Assembly: GCA_944320735.1 (NCBI GenBank)
Contig: CALUIQ010000077.1
Span: 1 to 48,996, forward strand
Length of the DNA: 48,996 nucleotides
From: an uncultured Bacteroides sp.
GTDB lineage: Bacteria; Bacteroidota; Bacteroidia; Bacteroidales; Bacteroidaceae
Direction: 5' to 3'
Every line of letters starts with the position of its first letter. Position 1 is the stretch's first letter. Positions 26,036-34,817 of this stretch are shown here, one piece after another. The translations under genes were made by a program, and so were the position numbers. The notes beneath the pieces were generated by a model, which was not told the origin of the DNA, searched no databases, and saw only the letters and a list, made by a program, of their open reading frames with translations.

Positions 26036-29035
26036 ATGAAAAAGAAATATATTTCCGTATTGGCGCTGGCCTGCCTGTTCTCGGCTTCGGCCTTGGCGCA
26101 ACAAAAGATTACGGGTGTAGTAAAGGACGCCCAAGGTCAGCCTGTACTGGGTGCTTTGGTGACCGCAGTAGGCCATCCTGCTGAAAAATCCATTACCGAC
26201 CAAGAAGGTGTGTTTACCCTAAACGCTAATCAAGGCGAATACATCGAAGTGGTGTACGCCGACAGTCAGAAAAAACGGTTCTGGATTAAAGGCGAAACAT
26301 TGGAAATTTGTTTGGAAGACTTGGATGCCTATACCGAAAACCGCAGCAAACTGCAAAGCGGACGGGAACAGACCCAAGCCATCTCGTCCCTGTCGGGCGA
26401 AGAAATTGCCAATAACTCAACTTTCAACGTGGGTAACTCACTGTACGGCATGTTGCCGGGCTTGATTGTGAAACAAAACACCGGATGGACCGATGGCGCC
26501 ACCTTGATGGTGCGCGGCGGAGGTTCGCAATCGTCACAATCGCCACTCATCGTGGTAGACGGTATTCCGCGCACGTTGAACTACCTCAACAACCTGGAAG
26601 TGGAAAGCATCTCCGTATTGAAAGACGGTGCCGCCACGGCATTGTGGGGAACACGCGGCGCCAACGGCGTAGTGGTAGTGACCACTAAACGCGGACAGTA
26701 CAACCAACGCGACATCGATGTGAACTATACGTATGGTATGGGACTGCCCATCAACCAACCGGAGTTCGTAGACGGTGTGACGTACGCCCAAATGCGCAAC
26801 GAAGCACTCTATTACGATGGTTTGTCGCTGGAGTATGACGCTACAGCGTTCGAGGCATTCCGCAACGGATCCAATCCGGACGCTTTCCCCAATGTAGACT
26901 GGTTAGGAACCGCTTTGCGTGACTACACCACCAACCATCAACTGAACCTGACATTCCGAGGAGGCGGCAAACGTGTACGTTACTACACGGCCATCAACTA
27001 CAAGAACGACCACGGTATCTTGGATAAGGACTTGGTGACTTCAACCGGCCGTTTCGACGCGCAATTCAAGAAGTACCGTCTCGATGCCCGTATGAACTTA
27101 GACATTGACGTGACCGACTATACACGGGTGTCTTTGAACATGTTCGGTTTGCTGCACGAGAACAACCGTCCCCGTGTGACCGAAGACAATGTATTTACAG
27201 CATTGTTTAACGTACCCTCGGGAGCTTTCCCAATCCGTACAACGAATGGTTACTGGGGAAGTAATAACATTTTCCAGAAAAACCCCATCGCCCAAATCGC
27301 TGAGAACGGTTATTTCCGCAGCGACGAACGTATGTTGCAGTCTGACCTGCGCATCTATCAAGACTTGTCATTAGTAACCCAAGGCTTGAAAGCAGAAGTA
27401 GGCATTTCGTATGACAACAGTGCTGTTTATCAGGAAACCGGAACACAAGAATATGAATACGAAGCACTGACGGTAACTCCGGGTGCTGTGTTGGGCGAAT
27501 ATAACATTCTGCGTAACATTGCCGGTGAGGAAAAGGCCCTCTCTATTTCCAACGGTGGTCTGAACAGCCAGTTCATGCGCTTAGTAATCGATGGACGAGT
27601 AGGTTACGACCGTGCTTTTGGACTGCATGCCGTCAACGGAACGTTAATGTACCGTCAAGAATCCTATACAACTATGGGGCGCAACAACGGCCGCAAACGC
27701 CAGTCGGTCATCTTTACCGGTGGTTACAATTACGACAACCGCTACTTGGTAGACGTAGTAGTGAACCACAGCGGTACGAGCGTGTTGAGCGATGGTGACA
27801 AGTTCCGCACCTACCCCGCCATTTCGGCAGCATGGGTACTCTCGAACGAAGCTTTCTGGAAAGACGCAAGTAACGTAATCGACTACTTCAAAATCCGCGC
27901 ATCGTGGGGACGTTCGGGCAACGACAACATCGGTTATGACCTTGACGAACGCTATTGGGTAAGCTGCGGTGGTGGTCTTTTCAAAGACACTCCTGCCGGT
28001 GCCAGCGGTCTTCATGCCGGTGACTTGGCAGTCTCCGATTTGGACATTGAATTGGCCGACAAGTACAACTTCGGCATCGATATGCGCCTGTTCAACCGAT
28101 TGTCTTTGACAGCCGACGCTTTCTACGACAAGCGAACGCAAACACTGATTTCGGCAAGCAACCTGTATTCGAGCGTTATCGGTACCGGTATCCCCCAATT
28201 GAACATGGGTGCCACCAACTCTAAAGGTATTGACTTGGGTTTGAACTGGGAAGACAAGATCGGTAAAGACTTCAAATACTACGTAGGCGGAACTTTCTCA
28301 TACCTGCGCACTTGCATCGATGAAAACGGAGAAGGCTTCAAGCCATACGACTACCTGTACAAGAAAGGCGACCGCATCGGACAGGTTTACGGACTGGAAG
28401 CCATCGGCTACTTCCGTGACGAGACGGACATTGCCAACAGCCCCAAACAGATGTTCTCGGATGTACGCCCAGGTGACATCAAGTACAAGGACCAAAACGG
28501 TGACGGCAAGATTGACTCGTACGATGAAGTGGCTATCGGCCATTCTTCCAGCATACCGGGCATCTACTACGGTATCCAATTAGGATTCGAATGGAAAGGA
28601 TTTGGTGTTGACGCCGTGTTCCAGGGAGCCGGACAATACAGCCGCATGCTGAACACCCGCTCGGTATATTGGCCGTTACGCAATAACAACAGCAACTTGA
28701 CCAAATGGTACTTGGAAGACCGCATACGCTGGACCGAAGACACCAAAGGCGTAGCTACCGCACCGCGTCTGACTACGTTGGACAACGCCAACAATTTCCG
28801 CAACAGTACGGAATGGTTGGAGAACGGTGCCTTCTTCAAACTGCGCAACCTCAACATCTACTACAACCTGCCTAAGAAGTGGATTAGCAGCCTGAAGATG
28901 GACCAATGCCAAGTCTATGTACGAGGTAACAACCTCTTCTCTATCGACCATGTGAAGTATCTGAACTGCGAGGATCTCTCGGTGAACTATCCGGATTTGA
29001 TGTCCGTGTTCGTAGGTGTGAACATTAACTTCTAA
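26036..29035 (+). CDS. SusC-like TonB-dependent transporter 2
   Basis: A 999-residue receptor starting MKKKYISVLALACLFSASALAQ; the ATG at 26036 is chosen over an in-frame TTG at 26027. Its N-terminal CarboxypepD_reg-like domain (..ITGVVKDAQGQPVLGALVTAV..) is present. The plug has ..LIVVDGIPRTLNYLNNLEVESISVLKDGAATALWGTRGANG.. and the barrel ends ..VGVNINF. It differs clearly from SusC 1 (about 60 residues shorter), so it is not a recent duplicate and probably takes up a different fragment of the same substrate. It begins 32 bp behind the first susD. Confidence 0.93.
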   Translation: MKKKYISVLALACLFSASALAQQKITGVVKDAQGQPVLGALVTAVGHPAEKSITDQEGVFTLNANQGEYIEVVYADSQKKRFWIKGETLEICLEDLDAYTENRSKLQSGREQTQAISSLSGEEIANNSTFNVGNSLYGMLPGLIVKQNTGWTDGATLMVRGGGSQSSQSPLIVVDGIPRTLNYLNNLEVESISVLKDGAATALWGTRGANGVVVVTTKRGQYNQRDIDVNYTYGMGLPINQPEFVDGVTYAQMRNEALYYDGLSLEYDATAFEAFRNGSNPDAFPNVDWLGTALRDYTTNHQLNLTFRGGGKRVRYYTAINYKNDHGILDKDLVTSTGRFDAQFKKYRLDARMNLDIDVTDYTRVSLNMFGLLHENNRPRVTEDNVFTALFNVPSGAFPIRTTNGYWGSNNIFQKNPIAQIAENGYFRSDERMLQSDLRIYQDLSLVTQGLKAEVGISYDNSAVYQETGTQEYEYEALTVTPGAVLGEYNILRNIAGEEKALSISNGGLNSQFMRLVIDGRVGYDRAFGLHAVNGTLMYRQESYTTMGRNNGRKRQSVIFTGGYNYDNRYLVDVVVNHSGTSVLSDGDKFRTYPAISAAWVLSNEAFWKDASNVIDYFKIRASWGRSGNDNIGYDLDERYWVSCGGGLFKDTPAGASGLHAGDLAVSDLDIELADKYNFGIDMRLFNRLSLTADAFYDKRTQTLISASNLYSSVIGTGIPQLNMGATNSKGIDLGLNWEDKIGKDFKYYVGGTFSYLRTCIDENGEGFKPYDYLYKKGDRIGQVYGLEAIGYFRDETDIANSPKQMFSDVRPGDIKYKDQNGDGKIDSYDEVAIGHSSSIPGIYYGIQLGFEWKGFGVDAVFQGAGQYSRMLNTRSVYWPLRNNNSNLTKWYLEDRIRWTEDTKGVATAPRLTTLDNANNFRNSTEWLENGAFFKLRNLNIYYNLPKKWISSLKMDQCQVYVRGNNLFSIDHVKYLNCEDLSVNYPDLMSVFVGVNINF

Positions 29036-29053
29036 AAAAAGACTGAACGCAAT

Positions 29054-30733
29054 ATGAAAAAATTAGTTTTATTCATAGCCGCATCCCTCACATTGGGGGG
29101 ATGCGATTTCCTGGACTTCGACGAATCACAGGGAAAGACCCAAGAGGAAGCCTACGGCTATTTTGAAAACGTATTGGCTTTGGGAAATGCCGCTTACCGC
29201 TCACTCCCCGATGATTTTGGAGATCACATAGGCGGTGCTCTTCGTGAGGCGGCCACCGACAATGCCGTGTATACTTGGGAAGACAATGCCGTGTACGACA
29301 TCTACAACGATGTATGGAGTCCGTTAAACTTGATAGACAACAAGTGGAGCGAATATTACCAAGTCATTTATGACATCAATATGTTCCTGCGTGATTACTC
29401 CGAAGAGAATTTGGAGCGCCACCAGTGGGACTCCAACTATCCGGACAATATCGAAAAAGCAAGAATGTCGTTACGCGAAGTAAGAGTACTGCGTGCCCTC
29501 TACTACTTCGAATTGGTGAAACGCTACGGCGACGTGCCTTTGCTGACCGAGCCTATAGAATTGGACCAAATCAACAGCGTTACCAAAACCAAGGCAACCG
29601 AGGTACTGAACTTCGTGGCAACCGAGTGTGCCGCCGTGGCCGATGAACTGCCGTTAGACCACAACGACTTCTTCGGCGAGACTGGTCGTGTGACCAAGGG
29701 TGCCGCCCTTGCCATCCGCGCCCGTGCCTTGCTCTATGCTGCCAGCCCGTTGCTGTGCGAAGGCGACGCTTCAGCTGCTTGGAAAGCCGCTGCCGAAGCC
29801 GCCCACGATGTGATTGCTATGAATTACTACAGCCTTCCCCCCATCGACGAGGACCCGTTGTACGATCCCAACTTGGGTGACGCTGTGCTGCAATCGCCGC
29901 AACTGATTTTTGAGACCCGTAACAATGCCAGTCTGACGTTCGAGACCCGCAACTTGCCTATTGGTTTTGCCAACGGTACGAACAGCGGTAATACGCCGAC
30001 CCAGAACTTGGTGGACGAATTTGAAATGAAAGACGGAACGCCTTTCAACTGGAGCAATGCCACGCACGTGCAGAATATGTATTATGACAAGGCAGGTAAT
30101 CAGACCCGCGACCCGCGCTTTTACCGCACCGTGCTGGCCAATGGTATGAAGTTTATGAACACCCAAATTGACACGTACGAAGGCGGTCGTTTCGGTGCCC
30201 CCATTACCGGAGCCACACGAACCGGCTATTACCTGAAAAAGTTGGTCAATGAAACGGTCGTGCTGACGCCGCCCAATACCGTCACCAAGAACCACCATTA
30301 CCCGACTTACCGCTATGCGGAAGTGTTGCTGAACTACGCCGAGGCACTGAACGAATGGCAAGGGCCGGACTATACCGATGCCACTTGCACACTCTCTGCA
30401 CGCCAGGCATTAAACCAAGTACGCCAAGCAGCAGGTATGCCCAATGTAAGAGGTGCCGGTGACCAGAACTCATTCCGTACAGCTGTGCGCCACGAACGCC
30501 GCGTCGAACTGGCGTTTGAAGACCATCGTTTCTGGGACATCCGCCGTTGGAAGATTGGCAACGTGGTAGAACAAATCTATGGTGTACACATCCGTAGGAA
30601 CGGAGCCAACTTTGAGTACACCCGCCAACTGGTACAAAGCCGAATTTGGGATGACAAAATGTACCTGTACCCGATTCCACAGAACGAGATTTATGTGAAT
30701 CCCAATCTGTTCCAAAATCCGGGTTGGGAATGA
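29054..30733 (+). CDS. SusD-like surface glycan-binding lipoprotein 2
   Basis: A 559-residue lipoprotein (MKKLVLFIAASLTLGGC, lipobox LGGC) of the SusD/RagB family. It has ..EKARMSLREVRVLRALYYFELVKRYGDVPLLTEPI.. in the TPR-like part and ..AVRHERRVELAFEDHRFWDIRRWKIG.. with terminal ..LFQNPGWE. It is the partner of SusC 2, 18 bp downstream of it. The shared ..QNPGWE ending of both SusD proteins is typical of the family. Confidence 0.93.
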   Translation: MKKLVLFIAASLTLGGCDFLDFDESQGKTQEEAYGYFENVLALGNAAYRSLPDDFGDHIGGALREAATDNAVYTWEDNAVYDIYNDVWSPLNLIDNKWSEYYQVIYDINMFLRDYSEENLERHQWDSNYPDNIEKARMSLREVRVLRALYYFELVKRYGDVPLLTEPIELDQINSVTKTKATEVLNFVATECAAVADELPLDHNDFFGETGRVTKGAALAIRARALLYAASPLLCEGDASAAWKAAAEAAHDVIAMNYYSLPPIDEDPLYDPNLGDAVLQSPQLIFETRNNASLTFETRNLPIGFANGTNSGNTPTQNLVDEFEMKDGTPFNWSNATHVQNMYYDKAGNQTRDPRFYRTVLANGMKFMNTQIDTYEGGRFGAPITGATRTGYYLKKLVNETVVLTPPNTVTKNHHYPTYRYAEVLLNYAEALNEWQGPDYTDATCTLSARQALNQVRQAAGMPNVRGAGDQNSFRTAVRHERRVELAFEDHRFWDIRRWKIGNVVEQIYGVHIRRNGANFEYTRQLVQSRIWDDKMYLYPIPQNEIYVNPNLFQNPGWE

Positions 30734-30751
30734 TAAATAGAAGTTTAACGA

Positions 30752-32341
30752 ATGAACATTACAAAGATGACAAATAAATTAATACTGAATCTGTTGATAG
30801 GAGGAGGCTTGCTTGCAGGCCTCGCCTCCTGCGCGGAAGAGTCGATTGCCTTGACAGATGTCAGATATCCGACTTACGAGCGCTTGGATACGGCCGGTTA
30901 CGAAGGTTACGAATTGGTTTGGGCCGAAGAATTTGAGCAAGACGGACGTCCCAACCCCTCTTACTGGGTGTACGATGAAGGCTATATGCGCAATGAAGAA
31001 GCGCAAGATTACCTAAGCGACGACCCCCGAACTTCGCGCGTTGAAGGCGGCGACTTGGTCATTGAAGCTTTCAAAGACCCGCACGAGGGCGTGAACAAAT
31101 GGACCGGAGAACCTTACCACTTTGATTATTCTTCTGCCGAACTGACTACTAAAGGCAAAGTAGACTTCCAATACGGGCGTCTGGATATTGCGGCCAAGAT
31201 ACCGACAGGGCGCGGCGTATGGCCGGCATTCTGGCTTAGACCGACCAATGCGCTCGAAGGCAAATACGCCGAAATAGACATTATGGAATATGTTTGGGGG
31301 AATAACGAAGACCACGAAACATTTTACGTAACCCTGCATACACAGGCTACCACCGATGGAGTGGCCGAGCGTTGGTCGGGCAACACAAGTTCGCCCACAC
31401 TCGAATCGAACTACCACCTCTACTCCTTGGTATGGGATGAAGAATCGATTCAAGTACTGTTCGACAACGAAGTGGTTTGCACAGCTGAGAAAGAAGAAGG
31501 CATGACGCTGGATTATTGGCCTTTCGACCAACCGTTCTTCCTCATCATGAACATAGCCGTAGGCGGTGGATGGGGCGGTTCGTGGGGTATCGATGAAACC
31601 ATCTTCCCGAAACAAATGAACGTGAAGTACATCCGTTACTACAAGCCCATCGAAGTCAGCGTTCCTGACGAAGGTGGCAATGTGGACGAAGGTGCCGAAT
31701 ACATCATCAACGGTGGTTTTGAAACCGACATAGATGCCGCACAATTGCCGAAAGTAGGCCCACGCAGCGACATCGAATATGAAAACGCCCTCAACTTCGT
31801 CAACCGTTGGTGGGTAATCAGCCACAATAAAGCAACTTTGGTCATTGACGAAACCGAAGGCGCCAATGAAACGAACCGTTCGATGAAGTACAGCAATACC
31901 AAACTGAACAACTGGTATAGCACCGATATGTCTATGTGCATCCAAAATGTTCCGGCTGGTAAATATACACTCAGTTTTTGGGCTAAGAGTAACCAGGCAT
32001 CATCTCCGATGGCCATCAACCTGGCGTTGTGTGAGACGGCTGATGATATGAAACTGCTCTACAAAGAATGGAAATCGTTGGTAAAAGAGAACGGAAAGAC
32101 TGTCATCAAGCAGAAAGAAGCAGGTGCCAGCGGTGACCTCTACTGCTTGAGTTCAGAAATTATAAGTACGGAATGGAAACAGTATTCCATTACTTTGGAC
32201 ATTCCAGAAAACATCCTGCTGAAATTGGTACTGAAGCCACAAACTTCGGGCACACCCGGTCTGAATTCCTACAAGCTCCAGACTCCGGCCGAGAACTTGG
32301 AATTCTGGTTTGATGAATTCTCCTTGAAAGAAAAGAAATAA
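30752..32341 (+). CDS. GH16 endo-beta-glycanase lipoprotein with C-terminal CBM-like region
   Basis: A 529-residue lipoprotein (lipobox LASC, C27). The GH16 domain covers about 50-300. The catalytic motif is E174-I-D176-I-M-E179 (EIDIME), the form with a methionine beta-bulge found in laminarinase-like GH16 enzymes; E174 is the nucleophile and E179 the acid/base. Also seen are ..GRGVWPAFWLRP.. and ..LIMNIAVGGGWGGSWG... From about residue 315 on there is a beta-rich module (..YIINGGFETDID..) like CBM4/9-type or related binding modules. It would cut an internal beta-1,3 or beta-1,4 linkage at the cell surface. Beta-glucans and beta-galactans are both hydrolysed by GH16 members, so the substrate is open. 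It is the last gene before a terminator. Confidence 0.9.
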   Translation: MNITKMTNKLILNLLIGGGLLAGLASCAEESIALTDVRYPTYERLDTAGYEGYELVWAEEFEQDGRPNPSYWVYDEGYMRNEEAQDYLSDDPRTSRVEGGDLVIEAFKDPHEGVNKWTGEPYHFDYSSAELTTKGKVDFQYGRLDIAAKIPTGRGVWPAFWLRPTNALEGKYAEIDIMEYVWGNNEDHETFYVTLHTQATTDGVAERWSGNTSSPTLESNYHLYSLVWDEESIQVLFDNEVVCTAEKEEGMTLDYWPFDQPFFLIMNIAVGGGWGGSWGIDETIFPKQMNVKYIRYYKPIEVSVPDEGGNVDEGAEYIINGGFETDIDAAQLPKVGPRSDIEYENALNFVNRWWVISHNKATLVIDETEGANETNRSMKYSNTKLNNWYSTDMSMCIQNVPAGKYTLSFWAKSNQASSPMAINLALCETADDMKLLYKEWKSLVKENGKTVIKQKEAGASGDLYCLSSEIISTEWKQYSITLDIPENILLKLVLKPQTSGTPGLNSYKLQTPAENLEFWFDEFSLKEKK

Positions 32342-32367
32342 GATTTTCTCAGGATAATGAATAATTT

Positions 32368-32411
32368 GGGGCTTCTGTACGATGATTTTTCTTGCAGAAG
32401 TCCCATTTTTA
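32368..32411 (+). terminator. Intrinsic terminator-like hairpin behind the GH16 gene
   Basis: GGGGCTTCTG (32368-32377) pairs with CAGAAGTCCC (32395-32404) over 10 bp including one G-T pair, across a 17-nt loop, and is followed by ATTTTTAG. It lies 27 bp behind the GH16 stop. The downstream arm overlaps the promoter of the next gene. Confidence 0.75.
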
Positions 32412-32422
32412 GTTTAATTTTG
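32392..32422 (+). promoter_or_regulatory. Promoter of the lyase/exo-enzyme half of the PUL
   Basis: TAATTTTG (32415-32422) is an exact -7 box. TTGC (32392-32395), 19 bp upstream, is a three-of-four match to the -33 box. Transcription should start near 32429, 17 bp before the PL8 ATG. The promoter overlaps the hairpin at 32368-32411. Confidence 0.55.
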
Positions 32423-32445
32423 CTCAATCTAAAAATATAAATGTC

Positions 32446-34674
32446 ATGAACCTAAAACAATTTATCCAACTATCCGGAATCGCCTTATTCCTGACAGTCA
32501 CCCCTGCGTTTGTTTTTGCATCTTGTAGTGACGACAACGTTGTCGAAGAACCGGTTACACCACCTGACGATGACGATGATGATAAAGAAGAAGAAGAAAA
32601 GCCGGACGAAGCCTTGCTAAAGACTTGCCAAACCATCCTCGAACGAATCAAAAACGCTAATTTGCCCACCAACGCATCCAATGTGGAAAAAGATGTTGCC
32701 AAATGGATGGAACAACTCCGCAAAGACGGCTCCTTTCCCGACATCAACTATACCGATCGTGCGTACAGTTGGATTCCCGGCAACCACCTGACACGAGTCA
32801 AACAAATGGCCCAAGCCTATGTCTTGAACGAAAGCAAGTATTACGGAAACGAAGACTTATACCAACAAATCGTTCAAGCCTTAACGTATTGGAACACCGT
32901 CCATCCGGTGTGTGACAACTGGTACCATAACCAGATTTCCGCACCGCAAGATATGAGCACTATCCTCGTCCTGATGCGTTATGGCAAGACACCCGTTCCC
33001 GAAGAACTGGAAGACAGCATTCTCCTCTATATGAAACAGACCGGAGGTGATCCAGAAGAGCAGACAGGTGCCAACAAGACTGATGTTGCCTTGCATTGGC
33101 TATACCGAGGATGCCTGCAAACAGATAAAAGCGTTATGGACAAAGCAGTGCTCCACTCGTTTATGCCTCTGGCTTATGTCGCCTCCAATCAAGAAGGAGT
33201 CCAGTACGACTTGTCGTACTTCCAGCACGGACCGCAACTGTACATTGGCGGATATGCTCCGGTCATGCTCAGCGGTGTGACCCAAGTAGCGGAATATACG
33301 GCAGACACCGACTATAAGTTATCTCCCAACCAACTGAATGTACTGTATAAATTCATCAACGACACGTACATGAAAAGCATCCGGGGACATGTACAATTCT
33401 ACAACATCGTAGGTCGTAGTGTCAGCCGTCCGGGAGCCTTGAATTGCAGCAGTTTTACCCGAACCCTTGAAAAAATGAAAAAGATAGACCCTGCCCACAG
33501 TGCCGAATACGACAAACATATCGCCACCTTGAAAGGCAGTGGCTACGGTTCCGTCACAGACAACTTCACCCACTACTACATTGGCGATTGGAGCTTGTTC
33601 CAAGGCAAAGACTATTCTGTCGGCGTGCGCATGGCTTCCAAACGTACCCGGAAATGCGAAAACGGGAATAAAGAAAACCTAAAAGGATTCTTTATGAGCG
33701 ACGGGTCTATGAACTTGGCCTTAGAAGGAGACGAGTACTTCGACATCTTCCCGGTGTGGGACTGGAATCGTGTACCCGGAGTGACCAATCCACAAATGGC
33801 CGAAATTCCCTTGGCCAAAGGATGGGGTGAAGAAGGCGAATCTGATTTCTGCGGAGGGCTGTCCGCCGGTGCAAACGGACTGTCCGGATTCAAATTTGCA
33901 GGCAACACGCATGGTGTCAGTATGTCTGCCAACAAGGCTTGGTTCTTTCTGAATGACCGAATCGTATGTTTAGGCAGCGGCATCACTTCCACCATGGCAG
34001 AACCTATCAATACTACCGTTGACCAATGCAGTTTCAAGGGCAACATGGCATATGCCGTAAACGGACAGGAGAGTACCGCCTCAATAGGTACCGAAGTGAC
34101 CGATGAAGCCTTGGATTGGGTATGGCACGGACGTGTGGGTTATTTTTTCCCCGAAGGACAAAAGGTTTCCCTAAAAGCCGAAAACCGCAGCGGAAACTGG
34201 TATGACATCAATAATACCAAAAGCAAAGATCCCGTCGAGAAAGAAGTATGCACCATTTGGCTGAACCACGGGACTACCCCTGCAGACGCAACCTACAGTT
34301 ACATTATCGTACCAGGCATCGACAATGCGGGAGCTATGAAGAACTACCGGACGGAAGACACTGAAATCTTGGCCAATTCGGCAACTGTACAGGCCGTGCA
34401 CGATGTAACAAACGGAATGGTTCAAGCTTTGTTCTACCAAAAAGGAAGCATCGAAGCCGACAAAATGAAGATTTCGGCAGACCATCCCTGCGCATTGATG
34501 CTGAAAAAAAGTGGAAACAACTTCGATCTCTACTTTGCAGACCCTTCTCACCAATTGACCAATTTGACTATCACCATCGAGTACAATGGCAAACAACAGA
34601 CGTACACCTACGACGCATTTGGTGAAGACAGTGCCTACAAAGGGATGACGCATCAGGCGCAGTTAACTTTTTAA
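32446..34674 (+). CDS. PL8-family polysaccharide lyase, lipoprotein
   Basis: A 742-residue lipoprotein (lipobox FASC, C27) with an acidic linker of aspartates and glutamates (about 40-53) that would hold the enzyme off the membrane. Family PL8 active-site residues are visible: ..CDNWYHNQI.. (asparagine), H261 and Y270 in ..YFQHGPQLYIGGYA.. with the family's H-x8-Y spacing, arginines in ..VGRSVSRPG.. and the later glutamate in ..KCENGNKENLKG... The following ..FDIFPVWDWNRVPGVT.. is also typical. PL8 enzymes cut next to uronic acid by beta-elimination; known substrates are chondroitin, hyaluronan and xanthan. No sulfatase or unsaturated glucuronidase (GH88) is encoded here, which argues against a sulfated glycosaminoglycan. 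Confidence 0.92.
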   Translation: MNLKQFIQLSGIALFLTVTPAFVFASCSDDNVVEEPVTPPDDDDDDKEEEEKPDEALLKTCQTILERIKNANLPTNASNVEKDVAKWMEQLRKDGSFPDINYTDRAYSWIPGNHLTRVKQMAQAYVLNESKYYGNEDLYQQIVQALTYWNTVHPVCDNWYHNQISAPQDMSTILVLMRYGKTPVPEELEDSILLYMKQTGGDPEEQTGANKTDVALHWLYRGCLQTDKSVMDKAVLHSFMPLAYVASNQEGVQYDLSYFQHGPQLYIGGYAPVMLSGVTQVAEYTADTDYKLSPNQLNVLYKFINDTYMKSIRGHVQFYNIVGRSVSRPGALNCSSFTRTLEKMKKIDPAHSAEYDKHIATLKGSGYGSVTDNFTHYYIGDWSLFQGKDYSVGVRMASKRTRKCENGNKENLKGFFMSDGSMNLALEGDEYFDIFPVWDWNRVPGVTNPQMAEIPLAKGWGEEGESDFCGGLSAGANGLSGFKFAGNTHGVSMSANKAWFFLNDRIVCLGSGITSTMAEPINTTVDQCSFKGNMAYAVNGQESTASIGTEVTDEALDWVWHGRVGYFFPEGQKVSLKAENRSGNWYDINNTKSKDPVEKEVCTIWLNHGTTPADATYSYIIVPGIDNAGAMKNYRTEDTEILANSATVQAVHDVTNGMVQALFYQKGSIEADKMKISADHPCALMLKKSGNNFDLYFADPSHQLTNLTITIEYNGKQQTYTYDAFGEDSAYKGMTHQAQLTF

Positions 34675-34703
34675 CCATACTTGAGGGGTCATCATAAAGG
34701 GTT

Positions 34704-34765
34704 AAAACACGGAGATACAGAGATTTTTCATTGACTTACAAATCGCCTTTGTGTCTCCGTGTTTT
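34704..34765. repeat. ACACGGAGATACAGAG-type palindrome between PL8 and GH3 genes
   Basis: AAAACACGGAGATACAGAG pairs imperfectly with TTTGTGTCTCCGTGTTTT, with TTCATTGACTTACAAATCG as loop. The flanks TGAGGGGTCATCA and ATCACAGCATACC look like a decayed frame B. It lies in the 143-bp gap that separates the first lyase from the GH3 gene. Confidence 0.8.
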
Positions 34766-34817
34766 CCCCAATCACAGCATACCTTCGTTTCTTATACATC
34801 AATAAATACCAATAGTT

